In this document: positions 1-10,103 of the stretch, one piece after another | Numbering within the stretch: the stretch's first letter is position 1 | Layout: every line of letters starts with the position of its first letter | DNA from: Wolfiporia cocos | Lineage: Eukaryota; Basidiomycota; Agaricomycetes; Polyporales; Phaeolaceae | Length of the DNA: 64,000 nucleotides | Assembly (NCBI GenBank): GCA_029448655.1 | Contig: JACCLO010000003.1 | Location: 4,340,001-4,404,000 of the forward strand | Direction of reading: 5' to 3' | The notes under the pieces: model-generated | What the model was told of the DNA's origin: nothing | The model's database searches: none | The model's input: the letters and a program-made list of their open reading frames with translations, nothing else | Made by a program: the position numbers and the translations under genes

Positions 1-67
1 CGATTCTTCTCAAACGAGGTAATTACATGCGCCGCTTTCTCGGAGGGTAAGACCGTGGGCTTCCCTC

Positions 68-1921
68 CTAGGCAAAATCCTGTTCTTCGACGAGTCGTGC
101 TAGGAGCTCGGGGTTCTTGGCTTTCAGAGCCCTAATTGCTGTGACCGCTCTGTTAGCGGTGATGTATTCGGTCTCTTCCTCGGAGACTTCGTCGATGCGA
201 GCTTCTTGCTCGGTTTCTTCTTCTTCGGTTTTTCGAGTAGTTCGCCTAGGGTGGGTTGGCTTCCTTGGCTTCTTCGGGCAGTCTCGCGACATATGTCCTG
301 GCTGATGACAGGTGAAGCATTTTCCCTTCTTGATGTGATCGTCCCTTTCCTGGGTGGTCATTCGATCTACATCCATTGCGTTCGGATCTTTCGGTGCGGT
401 TGTTTGTGGAGCACTAGTGCGTCCGTTATTCTGGTTCGAGGCTTGCCAAGCCTTCTTCTTGATAAACGGCTTATCCCGTTTCAAGAATATCTTGTACGTA
501 TTTTCATAGTACGAGGCAGCGGACTGCCATTTGTCAATGGTCGCCGGCAGCGGCCGGACACCGATGATGTATCGGGTCATGTGTTCGGGTAACCCTTTCT
601 CGAAGAGGGTTATGAGCAACGCGTTTCCGTCCGCGCTATATCGATCGTACTGGGCCTTTCCGGCCAGGTTGTTAAATTCGGTGATATAATCATCGACGTC
701 CTTTCTGTCCTGGGCTACTTCCAGGATTTTCTTCCGCGCCTTCTGTACCTCTTCGATGGCTCCGAAGGCCTTCTGAAAGTCTGCATCGAATTGTGCAAGA
801 CTAGGCGGGAAGAATCGTTTCGTCAGGGGGTTCGTATAAACCCGGTGATAGTTCTGTTTCCATTGGCCCGTTTTCCCCTTGTTCGAAATATAAGAGAGGA
901 TAAAGATCACTCTCTGAACGTCATTTTGAAACGATGTTTCGTACATCGTAAACCAGGAATTGCACTGGTTTATGAAGTTCTGCATGTCGGATCGTTCCCC
1001 GTCGAATACGTCTGGGGGGTTGATCTTTATCATCGGGGGTCGATAGTACGGGTTCGGCGCCGGAGGTTGAGGCTGCGGCGCATTCGGTGGTGGAGGGCCT
1101 CCCGGGGGTCCTCCTCCTCCTCCCGGGTATCCTCCACCCGGGTTTCCTGGATTTCCTCCGGGGTTCCCTGGGTTTCCTCCTCCAGGGTTTCCTCCTCCGG
1201 GGTTTGCGGGAGTTCCTCCTCCGGATCCTCCAGGAGGGGGGGCATTTCCTCCTCCGAGTCCGAAGTTTCCTCCCAGTTCTCCTCCGCTTGTATCTGCGGA
1301 GGTTCGTCCAAATAGGCCTGAAGGCCACGTTCCTGGGTTTGTCGTTCCCATTCCTCCGCTTGGGCTAGTCCAAGACGGATTTCTTCCGCTACCCATTCCG
1401 GGTGCGTTCTGTGGGGGGTTTCCAAAGAGGTCTGTTCCTCCAGCCATAGGCCCAATCCCACTCTGCGCAAAAGCAGATATAAATCCTGGAGGGTCCTGTC
1501 CTCCGGTCTGGCTGTTATCTGTTCCTGTAAAGTTTCCAGGATTTCTCCCATCATCTCTGATGCGCTCAATTCCTGCCATTCCTGTGGCGCCCGAAGGCTG
1601 ATTCGTATTTCCATCGGCATCGAAGGTTCTGTTGATGGTTTCAGTTTCGTTTTCGGTCAACGTCGCGGTTGACATCGGAGGGATTTCTCCGAATCGTTTG
1701 AACGCTTCACGCGTTATTTCCCAAGCGGTCGTTCTTGCGGAGGGGTATACTTCTACCCACTTCGATGCCCTATCTTCTCTTGGAATGACAACAATTCCTC
1801 CGCGGTTACGGAAGGCTCCAATGGTGTCAGTCCACTCGTATCGGTTGAGTCTGTAGACTCCCTGAATGTCCTCGGGCAAGACTTCAATCAGTCGTGCTGG
1901 GAATTCTGGTCCAAATATCAT
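68..1921 (-). CDS. gag: Gag polyprotein of a gypsy-like retrotransposon
   Basis: This is a 617-codon open frame starting 46 bases after the LTR. The N-terminal part is followed by a long Gly/Pro/Asn-rich low-complexity linker (about residues 180-300). Then comes a helical capsid-type segment (about 300-480) resembling the retrotransposon gag domain, and a CCHC zinc knuckle CFTCHQPGHMSRDC near residue 545 (C-x2-C-x4-H-x4-C), which is expected to bind RNA during packaging. The tail is acidic. The frame is uninterrupted, so the copy may be fairly young. The low-complexity linker makes the other frames open as well; those are shadows. The assignment rests on the zinc knuckle, the position after the LTR and the overall domain order. 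Confidence 0.85.
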   Translation of the reverse strand: MIFGPEFPARLIEVLPEDIQGVYRLNRYEWTDTIGAFRNRGGIVVIPREDRASKWVEVYPSARTTAWEITREAFKRFGEIPPMSTATLTENETETINRTFDADGNTNQPSGATGMAGIERIRDDGRNPGNFTGTDNSQTGGQDPPGFISAFAQSGIGPMAGGTDLFGNPPQNAPGMGSGRNPSWTSPSGGMGTTNPGTWPSGLFGRTSADTSGGELGGNFGLGGGNAPPPGGSGGGTPANPGGGNPGGGNPGNPGGNPGNPGGGYPGGGGGPPGGPPPPNAPQPQPPAPNPYYRPPMIKINPPDVFDGERSDMQNFINQCNSWFTMYETSFQNDVQRVIFILSYISNKGKTGQWKQNYHRVYTNPLTKRFFPPSLAQFDADFQKAFGAIEEVQKARKKILEVAQDRKDVDDYITEFNNLAGKAQYDRYSADGNALLITLFEKGLPEHMTRYIIGVRPLPATIDKWQSAASYYENTYKIFLKRDKPFIKKKAWQASNQNNGRTSAPQTTAPKDPNAMDVDRMTTQERDDHIKKGKCFTCHQPGHMSRDCPKKPRKPTHPRRTTRKTEEEETEQEARIDEVSEEETEYITANRAVTAIRALKAKNPELLARLVEEQDFA

Positions 1922-1967
1922 GTGCCCTTACACCGTGGCAGGTGAGGGTGTGATAAGCTCGACCTTC

Positions 1968-2675
1968 TGTTACGGGTCGAATACCCGTTCGTATATTCGA
2001 GTCGCGAATATAGATTGTTCTTCTGCACTTAGGCACGTCGCCGTATGCAAGGCAAATACTCGTTAGATGCCTTCGGGTCCTAAGTGAAGTGCTTAGGAGA
2101 TCGGTTAATATCAAATACGCGTTAGAGGATATAATCTGTTCAGGTGCGAGTCGAATAGAATATAAGACTCGCCTAAGTCCGAGAAGTCAGTGTGCACTTC
2201 GAGGACTTAGTTGTTCGGTTGCTCGAGTGAGGAATACTGAGCGTAGTTTCCTACGTTTGAGAACGAGTATAAGACTTCTTGTTTATACAACAAGGTCGAG
2301 CTGAAGAGCCTCGACGATAAGTACACGAGTTTTTATACTACGCTAAGTTTCAGGGGTCAAGTCTGTCCCAGATGTCACCGATACTATCTACGTTATAGTC
2401 CCAAACGTTTGATAGGTATGGAATGATATATCTGAGACGATAGATAGGAATGATGGCGGTTGAACGCCATCCGTTAGCTAATAAACGATGAACATGAAAC
2501 GGTGGCAGAGTTGGATCTGCCAAAGGTGAAACGAGCCCTACAGACTAGTACAACTGGGGATGCGCCCAGTAAGATCACGAGTAGCCAGGAGAGTTGTTTG
2601 CGCAACAAGTCCCTGTATCGTATTCGCCCGGTGGTGAGTTCTGTCGATATTCGAAAAATCAAAATAACCGTAACA
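1968..2675 (-). repeat. 5' LTR, 708 bp, of the retrotransposon at 1-2675
   Basis: On the minus strand it begins TGTTACGG and ends CCGTAACA, a terminal inverted repeat with the canonical TG...CA ends. It matches a second copy at 3317-4024 along its length, in inverted orientation. It lies directly upstream of gag. Confidence 0.88.
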
Positions 2676-3316
2676 GCTAACATAGCTACGGTATTGCATC
2701 ATAGTCCAGACTTAGCTATGTCATTGCTACGTCAACTGATCCAGCCTTACAAGCTAGACCGGTACATCATTGTTCTATCAGAAGATGATGTCATATGTCG
2801 CGCCATACTTACAACAGAATGGTGCCATGGCATAATAATAGCACTACGCTATTAATGCTACTGGTCCAGCATCTGCCGGTTACCAACGGGCTCCGGCACT
2901 TGCAGAGTCCCAGGCTTCTAGCCTCTCGGAGAAGTCCAACCCCCGGCCCTAGGCCACCTCATTATCACCGGTTACCACACGGTCCAGTCGATAACACCTG
3001 AAAGTACGGATCCTGCCCAATGGCGGATCACCCTCAAGGTCCAGCCTTCCAGCCTTCACAAATACCCGGGCTGCACCCATATTCACATGTCCGCTACATA
3101 GTGGAACCACACGCTCTCTCTTTTACGATTGGCTCGGCCATTACTGGTGAGTCACGGCCTTTGTAGAGTAGCGCATGTACCTTGGTCTCCACATGGCAAC
3201 CAAGCCACACATTCATTCTAGGGTATGTACTATACAGGAGCACATGACCCTGTTTATGCATGTATATATTGTAGGAGCTCAACGCTCTTTACTTAAGTTC
3301 TATTCTTCTCGGCGTT
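2676..3316. other. Spacer between two inverted LTRs
   Basis: About 640 bases with no ORF, RNA or repeat that I can support. The two flanking LTRs are inverted relative to each other, so the region is the loop of a large inverted repeat. Confidence 0.5.
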
Positions 3317-4024
3317 TGTTACGGTTATTTTGATTTTCGAATACTGGCAGAACTCACCATCAGGCGAATACAATACAGGGACTTGTTGCGCAACCAACCC
3401 CCCTGGCTACTCGGGACTCTCTTTGGCTCATCCCCAGTATGTACTAGTGTATAGGGCGCGTTTGACCTTTGGCAGATCCAACTCTGCCTTCGTTTCATCG
3501 GTATCATTTATTAGCTGATAGATGGCGTTCAACCGCCATCAACATTTCTATCTATCGTTTCAGATAAATCACTACATACCTATCAAACGTTTCACACTAT
3601 AGCGTAGATAGTATCGGTGACATCTGGGACAGAGTTGACCTCGAAAACCCTACGTAGTATATAAACTCTTGTACTTACTGTCGAGGCTCTTCAGCTCGAC
3701 CTTGTTGTACAAACAAGAAGTCTTATACTCGTTCTCAAACGTAGGAAACTACGCTCAGTATTTCTCGCTCGAGCCACCGAACGACTAAGTCCTCGAAGTG
3801 CACATTTACTTCTTGGACTTAGGCGAGCCTGACTATCAGACTCGCATCAAACCCAGAATATATCCTCTAACGCATATTGGATATTCATCGATCTCCTAGG
3901 AACTTCATCTAGGACTTGAAGGCATCTAACAAGTATTTGCCTTGCTTACGGCAACGTGCCTACAAGCAGAAGAACAATCTATATTCACGACTCGAATATA
4001 CGAACGGGTATTCGACCCGTAACA
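3317..4024 (+). mobile_element. Solo LTR, 708 bp, same family as 1968-2675
   Basis: It starts TGTTACGG and ends CCGTAACA and has exactly the length of the LTR at 1968-2675, in the opposite orientation. The five bases before it (GCGTT, 3312-3316) and after it (GTGTT, 4025-4029) form a target duplication with one mismatch. No internal retrotransposon sequence adjoins it, so it is a solo LTR left by LTR-LTR recombination. Confidence 0.85.
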
Positions 4025-4401
4025 GTGTTTGCCGTAGAAGTATCTCACCCTCTGCTGCGCTTGACTGGTCTTCTTACTATCCCTCCCCACTATGGGTAGA
4101 TGGTGAGTTCCACAGATTAGTCTGTGTCAGTAATGGCGCCGTGTAGTGAGCGTAGGTAATCGTAGAGAGGGTGCTCTAGAAGCACTTAGTGTGAGTTTAA
4201 GCGTGAGTCACATTTTGCCCGTGACACTTGGTGACCGGAAATGCCCCCTCGTTGGGGCAATAATTTTGAACAATACATGTATTCAGTAACCTTCACAATA
4301 GTACCCATGAAGTACAGCACAAGGCGCCTGCTCAAATACTTTTGTAACTTACTGTAGATTGCGTCTCGTGAAATTAAAAACCGTAAATAAGGACCATTGC
4401 T

Positions 4402-4632
4402 CAATGTTTGTCAGAGCAATCAAAAAATCGGTTCGACGAGCGCGTTTGTCCACAGGCGTGACGATGCCCGTAGGGCAATCGCGTGAGGTACGGTACAGAA
4501 AATCGAGCAATTATATACCGTTTCGCCCTCGTACGATCTCCGGCTATACGATCTCCGGCTCCCGACATGTGCGTGCAACGACCAGGCACGCGCAAGCTCG
4601 TCCTCGGCAAACCCATGTTCCAACAATGTTTG
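4402..4632. mobile_element. Short interspersed element (213 bp) with 9-bp target duplication
   Basis: The direct repeat CAATGTTTG flanks 4411-4623. The inverted sister copy near 32620-32650 has only the uninterrupted target, which shows that this is an insertion. The element itself is related to 37995-38207 in inverse orientation: both have ends near AGAGCAATCAAAA and CCATGTTCC and share a central region. No terminal inverted repeat is obvious and nothing is encoded. The class is unknown (MITE or SINE-like). Confidence 0.6.
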
Positions 4633-5169
4633 CCCAGATGGTATCGTATATATAAGCGATAACACTTATAATCATAGAATGCTGCGCGAAATGTGCATAC
4701 GCGCTCTCAAATAAGACAACTGTTCCTGTACTCAGTGTGCACGTCGAATCCGATTGGTGACGGAACATGGTTTATCACAACTTCGAGGCTGCAATAGATT
4801 CCGCTGTCTCGGGGGCTGGCAGATTTGAGATGTAATACATGAAACATAGCACGACAAGATCTCCTAGCAATCGCTTTGTCTACCAGCTTGACATTGCAGG
4901 AGACGCAAGTGTGTTGTACTCCCTGCCCAATTGTGACCAACGCTGGGGACCCACAGATACCAATAGGCACAAATAATCGGTGTCGTCTCCAGGGCGAGCG
5001 CGTGCCATGCCTTGGTGCAATAAGCTCTCAACAATTAACGAGGTTGCTGTTGTTCTTGAGTAACATGCATGTTATAAAAGATGGTCTGCGTCCCCGTTTG
5101 CTACACTACATTACCCACCCGCGACAACCGACTCTCAACCTCCAGACGGACTGCCAAACTGATCCCAAT

Positions 5170-7331
5170 ATGCCAGCTGCCGCGCAGTCAATGTCCAAGT
5201 GAGTGAGTGGTCCAGAGTACCACTGAATGATCAATGACTGTTCGCGTCAGGGGATATCGTTTACAAATCATACGTGAGTAGCTCATACACTACAATTCTT
5301 AACGAGTTGTGCATCACTCACCTTTTTTGCCGCGTAGGAGTGGAAGCATCGTCGTTGGACGTACTGAAAAATGATGCGTTACCCTCTCTAAGCGTTGAAT
5401 TTCGGATTCAAAAGGAGTCTCAAATCACTCAAGCAATACGTGGTCAAGTGCAACCCGTCGTTTGGCTGCCATCGATCACAATGTGGGGGCTCGACGGCTC
5501 TTGGTCCACTTGCTAATCTCACAAAAATGGTTATGCAGAAATGTCGCCGATCCGAGGGAATCTATTGTCCCCATAATACATCGGGGTGTATCTAAGAATG
5601 GGAACGTTCACACGCTCCCTCTAGCACAAGGGCGTCGCCGCTTGGACGAATTGGTTGATGACCAGGGTGTGATAGGTAAATCCTACTTTTATTCGACACT
5701 GGATGTGTGCTTTATCTCTATGTGAGCAGACTTTGAGATGGAGCGTATTAATGATCCTCTAAATGGTCCACCAATGCGCATCTCGATCCGATATGTCAAG
5801 TTAAAAGGTGCGTGTTCTCGGTCGCTCAGCTGTCCGACTCGATCCAAATACGTTACTGCGGTCAGGCTACGTCTTGTCACGATATGAGAAGATTTTCAAA
5901 GAGATTGAGACGGTGAATAGCTACCCGACCGCTGTATTCGCATCGATACTTAATGATTGCATAGGCTTTAGCTCCACGAAATGCAAAGAATCCAGACAAA
6001 TATTCATTGGCAGTGACACCCTCGCCAGTTGAGCTGATGAAGAAGGCTGTAGCTGCAAAGGAGAACACCGAGCTACTGAAGAAATTCACGTGGCAGGATA
6101 TCCAGGGCCTCATAGATCTCCTTGACCAGGTGTGTCGAGAATTAGCCGACTTGCCATCGTGTCCAACCAATGGTGGCAGACCTTGAACGTCTTACAACCC
6201 AGGGAGCCTCAAGATGAATTTGAGCGCACGTATTACCTCATGAGGAAGTTCTGTGCAGATCACAGCATCCTGCCATCTTCCTTCTTGCTGATTTCCCAGA
6301 ACGTTGAGATGGACAAGAGATCCATCGACAGAGGCGGATTTGGGGATATATGCAAGGGAAAGTATGCGGGAAAACCAGTGGCGGTCAAAATCGTGATGCC
6401 CGTCGCCGAAGATGAACAACGGAAAAAGATCAATGCCGTACGTTTCGATATACATTGGTGGTGAACGCGATGCTCAGTCTGATCATAGCTCCTTATGAAA
6501 GAGATCATTGTATGGAGGGTCGTGCATCATCCGAACATCTTACCGTTCAACGGAGTGTGCGAGGTCGGTCAGCCCAAAATACTTTGGATGGTTTCCCCGT
6601 GGATGCAGAACGGCGATATCATGAAGTATATTAAGAAGAATCCTGGTGCAGATCGCCTCAAGCTGGTAAGTTGTATGATGATCGCCCTCGAACCCGCTGA
6701 TCTAGCTATCCAGAGCGTTGAAATTGTGCAGGGCCTCGACTACCTGCATTCTACCATGCGCATCTTCCACGGGGACTTGAAAGGCGTATGCGGTGTTCCA
6801 GTGCTCATTGATGCCGCTGCTAATATCATTCGACAGCCAAACATCCTCGTCGATGACGATGGTCACGCTAGACTGGCCGATTTTGGTACATCCAGAGTCA
6901 AGCTCGAGATTGCTGAAGCGACTGGCAGCCGCTCTACTCAATCGAGGTCTATTCATTACTTAGCACCCGAACGGCATAATCCGGAGCTTTTTGGACAGAC
7001 CTCATCACTACCAACATTCCACAGTGACCTGTACAGCTTGTCTGTGGTGCTCTGGGAGGTGACTTCTCATACGTTCCACACACTAATAATGCGCTCACTC
7101 TGCCAACAGTTATTCGCAGGCCAAAACCCGTACGAAGGTGCTAGCGATGGCCATGTTATGACGACTGTCGTAAAAGGCGAGCGACCGAAACGGATTCCCA
7201 AGTTGCGCGAGAATGGAATGCCGGACGGTCTTTGGCCCATCATAGAGGATTGTTGGGATAACGACTTCAATAAGCGTCCTCCGATGAGTCAGGTTCGAAC
7301 CCGTGTAGAAAGCCTTATAGGGCCCAAGTAG
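5170..7331 (+). CDS. TKL-type protein kinase A (spliced), with N-terminal domain of unknown function
   Basis: Predicted serine/threonine (TKL-group) kinase. The kinase domain runs from about 6310 to 7310: glycine loop DRGGFGDICKGKYAG, lysine in VAVKIV, catalytic loop HGDLKG (HRD replaced by HGD, common in agaricomycete kinases), ADFG, an APE equivalent APER, and C-lobe ending RPP. Introns are recognisable: GTGAGT after codon 10 (5200), 5673-5728, about 5808-5962, about 6120-6180, 6438-6489, about 6667-6705, 6790-6836 and about 7060-7107. Several are in frame, so the kinase part reads as one 278-codon frame. The junction near 5450-5537 is unresolved: the frame changes there and the candidate intron ends TTATGCAG. 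The ATG at 5170 is chosen because it directly precedes a good donor. The N-terminal 250 residues match paralogues B and C but no domain I recognise. Confidence 0.8.
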
Positions 7332-8012
7332 TGATACACTGGACGACTGGGCCGGATGGTTGGTATCGTCCCCACTTCAAGATGGTTGGTCTGAGTCATT
7401 GATACCTGTTGTGGAGTCTAAACGGCTGGATGTCGTGGAGGATAGAATGAAATCGCTGGATACCCGAGTACGCAATAGAAGTCGGTCCGTCGAATACTCT
7501 CTGCAAGAAATGCTTCCGTCGACGCTGGTCGTGCCCTGATAAATACAATTGAATGGCTCAGGAAGCTAGGTAGACTTGCTGAGGGAAACATGCGCCACGA
7601 TGTCTCCTGACATGAACTTACATGATCGTCTCAGATGCATACGAGACCCTCGGCATGACTATTTTACTATGTGCATCGACCGTCGGTGCGATCTTGCATA
7701 CCGCAAGCATAGTCGCCACCACTGCGAATGTGCGAAGTAGAACCCGGGGCAGGCGCGCCTGTCAGGATCGACGACTTTCTGCATCTCGCTATCAGAGGCA
7801 TTGTATCCGTCAGGCCGGACTAGTTCCGTTCACAGAGCCGTGCAGCATGTGCATCATTGGGTGCTGTCACCAGGCGATGTACCGGACACTGCTAGAATCT
7901 GTGTGCCATACGCTGGTCATCACGATTGACCCTTTCTGTATATAGGCTCCCTTGTACACTTCTTCCTGACAGAGGCAATGGGGTAGACCTGAAATTGCTG
8001 TCATCAATGCTA
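7332..8012 (+). other. Region 3' of kinase A, possibly small exons
   Basis: Short stretches with coding character follow the kinase stop: 7440-7545 reads as a charged helix (KRLDVVEDRMKSLDTRV), 7540-7605 reads INTIEWLRKLGRLAEG, and 7622-7735 reads as a hydrophobic helix (TLGMTILLCASTVGAIL). All three are conserved in the inverted copy (29550-30050), although there the first contains a stop. They could be exons of a small protein. I cannot join them into a gene. Confidence 0.3.
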
Positions 8013-9259
8013 TCAATTGCAGGAACTGCAAAGACAAGATGTTAGACCTAACGGCACAGCGGGAATCCAGCGGGATGTCTCCGTGATCGAACTCCGGCCA
8101 TACGGCAGCGATAATTTGTCCGAGATCGATGAGTGTAAATCTGGCCTCCCGACCGAGTCCTCTTCTGCATGTATCTTGGCCTGCACCTCAGGCTTAACCA
8201 CCATCGCGAGTACGAAAGTCAAAATCGGTGATGCAACCTGAACATTGATCAGCAGATCACTGATTGTGATGAACGCCGTTCCGCGAATGAGACCCACGAG
8301 AGCGACGCCGAGCACTGCAGATGCAGCCAAGACAAGCGTGGACACCGATTCTCTCGATAAATCGCCCTCCACTTCCGTTAGTGATCTTGCACAGATCTAT
8401 AATTACTGGATTGTCCTTGCACCATACATATCGTTTCCACTCAGTATTTCGGCAATCCGTTTCCACTCATTTGCTATCTGCAAGAACTGAAGCCACTAGA
8501 TATCGCACTATGATATATATCAGTGAAATATGAGAGGAATGGTCCATGAATCACTGGAGCTACATACGTTGTGGTTAGAAGCCGACAGAGATGCGCCAGG
8601 CGCTGAGGCCCGGTTGGAACATTGGCCGTCAACGGTGCAGTCACAAAATGATCGTCTGCAGAGCTTGCTGTGTACCCATAGCTTACCTCTATATGATCGC
8701 GGCAATCCGACTGACAGATCAATCGACCATCAGCCATACATTGCAAACCGGCGAGATCAAATTGGTATGATTATTTACGATGAGCGGATGACCCCCCCTA
8801 CCTGAGCAGATAAAAGAACGTTGTCCAGCATATCGCTGCGATATCAAGGACAGTAACCGGCTGTCAAGACACGTCCAAATGAACGGCGACTCCTACAACG
8901 TGACATGTCCGGTCAGCAGGTGGAAAGTGGATCGTTGCCCCATTTCCACAGCTGACCGTACGTTTCTGTCCAATGCAAGTATGTTGGCCACAGATGTCGC
9001 TATGAAGCCAGGAAATCATTCATTTCTAATTCCCAGCCAGCGAGAGGTCCGGAAGCGAAGCGATTTCTCTTGCGGGAGTCGAGCCAGGATCATACTAGTA
9101 CCCAGTGCGGCGACGATAACCACAGCACGAGAATCGGGCCTACTGAACGCAGCGCCAACGAGCGCAATAGCAGCCGCTACATGGCTCTCGAGAGGAAATC
9201 ACACATGTCCAGTTGACGAGCTCGAAGGAAAGCCAGTCGCGACGAGCGGCGACTGGTGA
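8013..9259 (-). CDS. Hypothetical membrane protein, multi-exon (boundaries uncertain)
   Basis: The best-supported exon is 8013-8372. It encodes two hydrophobic helices (LVLAASAVLGVALVGLIRGT and a second around ISDLLINVQVASPILTFVLA) followed by a charged tail. The sister copy at 29006-29317 keeps the same frame with conservative changes (V to I, I to V), which suggests past selection for protein. Further minus-strand segments at about 8880-9000 (ANILALDRNVRSAVEMGQR) and 9040-9190 (IALVGAAFSRPDSRAVVIVA) look like upstream exons. I do not recognise the family. The start codon is not identified and the outer limits are approximate. Confidence 0.4.
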
Positions 9260-10103
9260 TTCGCCAGAAAGAGTAAGAGGCCGCTGGGAAGCATAGACAG
9301 TCCTTCAAAGCTTCATGCGTCAGGCGTCGTGCCCGAGCCTGGCCGTCTGAGTCACATCGAGGTTCCCATCAACGAGTAGTGGGGGTGGCCATGCCGGCTC
9401 CTGTTCAGGATGTATCGGTTCGTTACTCGAGACCGCTCGTCAGAAACAGTGCGCTAGCAAGCAAGCGTCTCCATTGCAAAGAACAAAATTGACGTAGTCC
9501 CGTGTGAAACCCCTACGTCCAGTGCGAAACGCGGTCTTGTACGAGCTCGCAGCCAACGAAGGATCCTGGCCTTGAGCACAACCAGCGCGTACGAGCGGCA
9601 GACAGCCGTTCAAACACAGAGGGAGACATCGAGACATCTATTGCAGTGTATGGCACGGGCGCTCACTCGGCACGATCGGCATCTCCCGGACGACCCAGCC
9701 CGCGGCCTTCACTTGCACTTGGCCAGGATCCACACGGACCCACAGCCACATCCACCCTACGCGCCCCTTTTCAGCCTGAGGCCTTGAAGCCCCGGCCCCT
9801 TAGCGAGATGGCGACAGGACCGGCTCCACGCGCACTCAAGACAATCGTGCATTCAAGCAATCCATTCAAGCATCGCGTGCGCCTCTGAGCTATCGTACAC
9901 GCCCCAGTACATGCGGTGAGCAAGGCCGATAATGATATAGTCGCGTGTCGTGAGGAGACGTATGCGGGTGAGTATCCTAACGGGTAGGTGTGCAGGTATA
10001 GTTTGTGCGAGCGTGTGATTTTGTCGGGGGCGGTGCGATAACGCGTCACAAGGAAAGGCACGTTCGTGGGTCCGCGAGGAGGGAGAGGGCGGAGGGCCGC
10101 GGC
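9260..10103. other. Intergenic, downstream of the ZIP gene
   Basis: I see no gene with family similarity here. Long open frames around 9850-10430 are shadows of the GC-rich ZIP coding region. This interval belongs to the stretch (about 9004-10522) missing from the inverted copy. Confidence 0.45.

Larger units (their letters stand above)
1..2675 (-). mobile_element. Ty3/gypsy-like LTR retrotransposon, 5' part only (pol lies outside the window)
   Basis: Read on the minus strand, this is a 708-bp LTR (1968-2675), a 46-bp leader and a gag ORF that runs to within 67 bases of the window start. Protease, reverse transcriptase and integrase would lie beyond base 1 and are not visible, so neither the element's other end nor its target duplication can be checked. 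The base run next to the LTR on the outer side begins GCTAA. The LTR has no close relation to the LTRs of the 10-kb element at 44507-54506, so this is a separate family. Confidence 0.85.

Noticed and set aside
5395..5595. A third open frame in kinase A exon 2
   Set aside because: Paralogue C and the sister copy support the other two frames, before and after the candidate intron; this one has no conserved counterpart.
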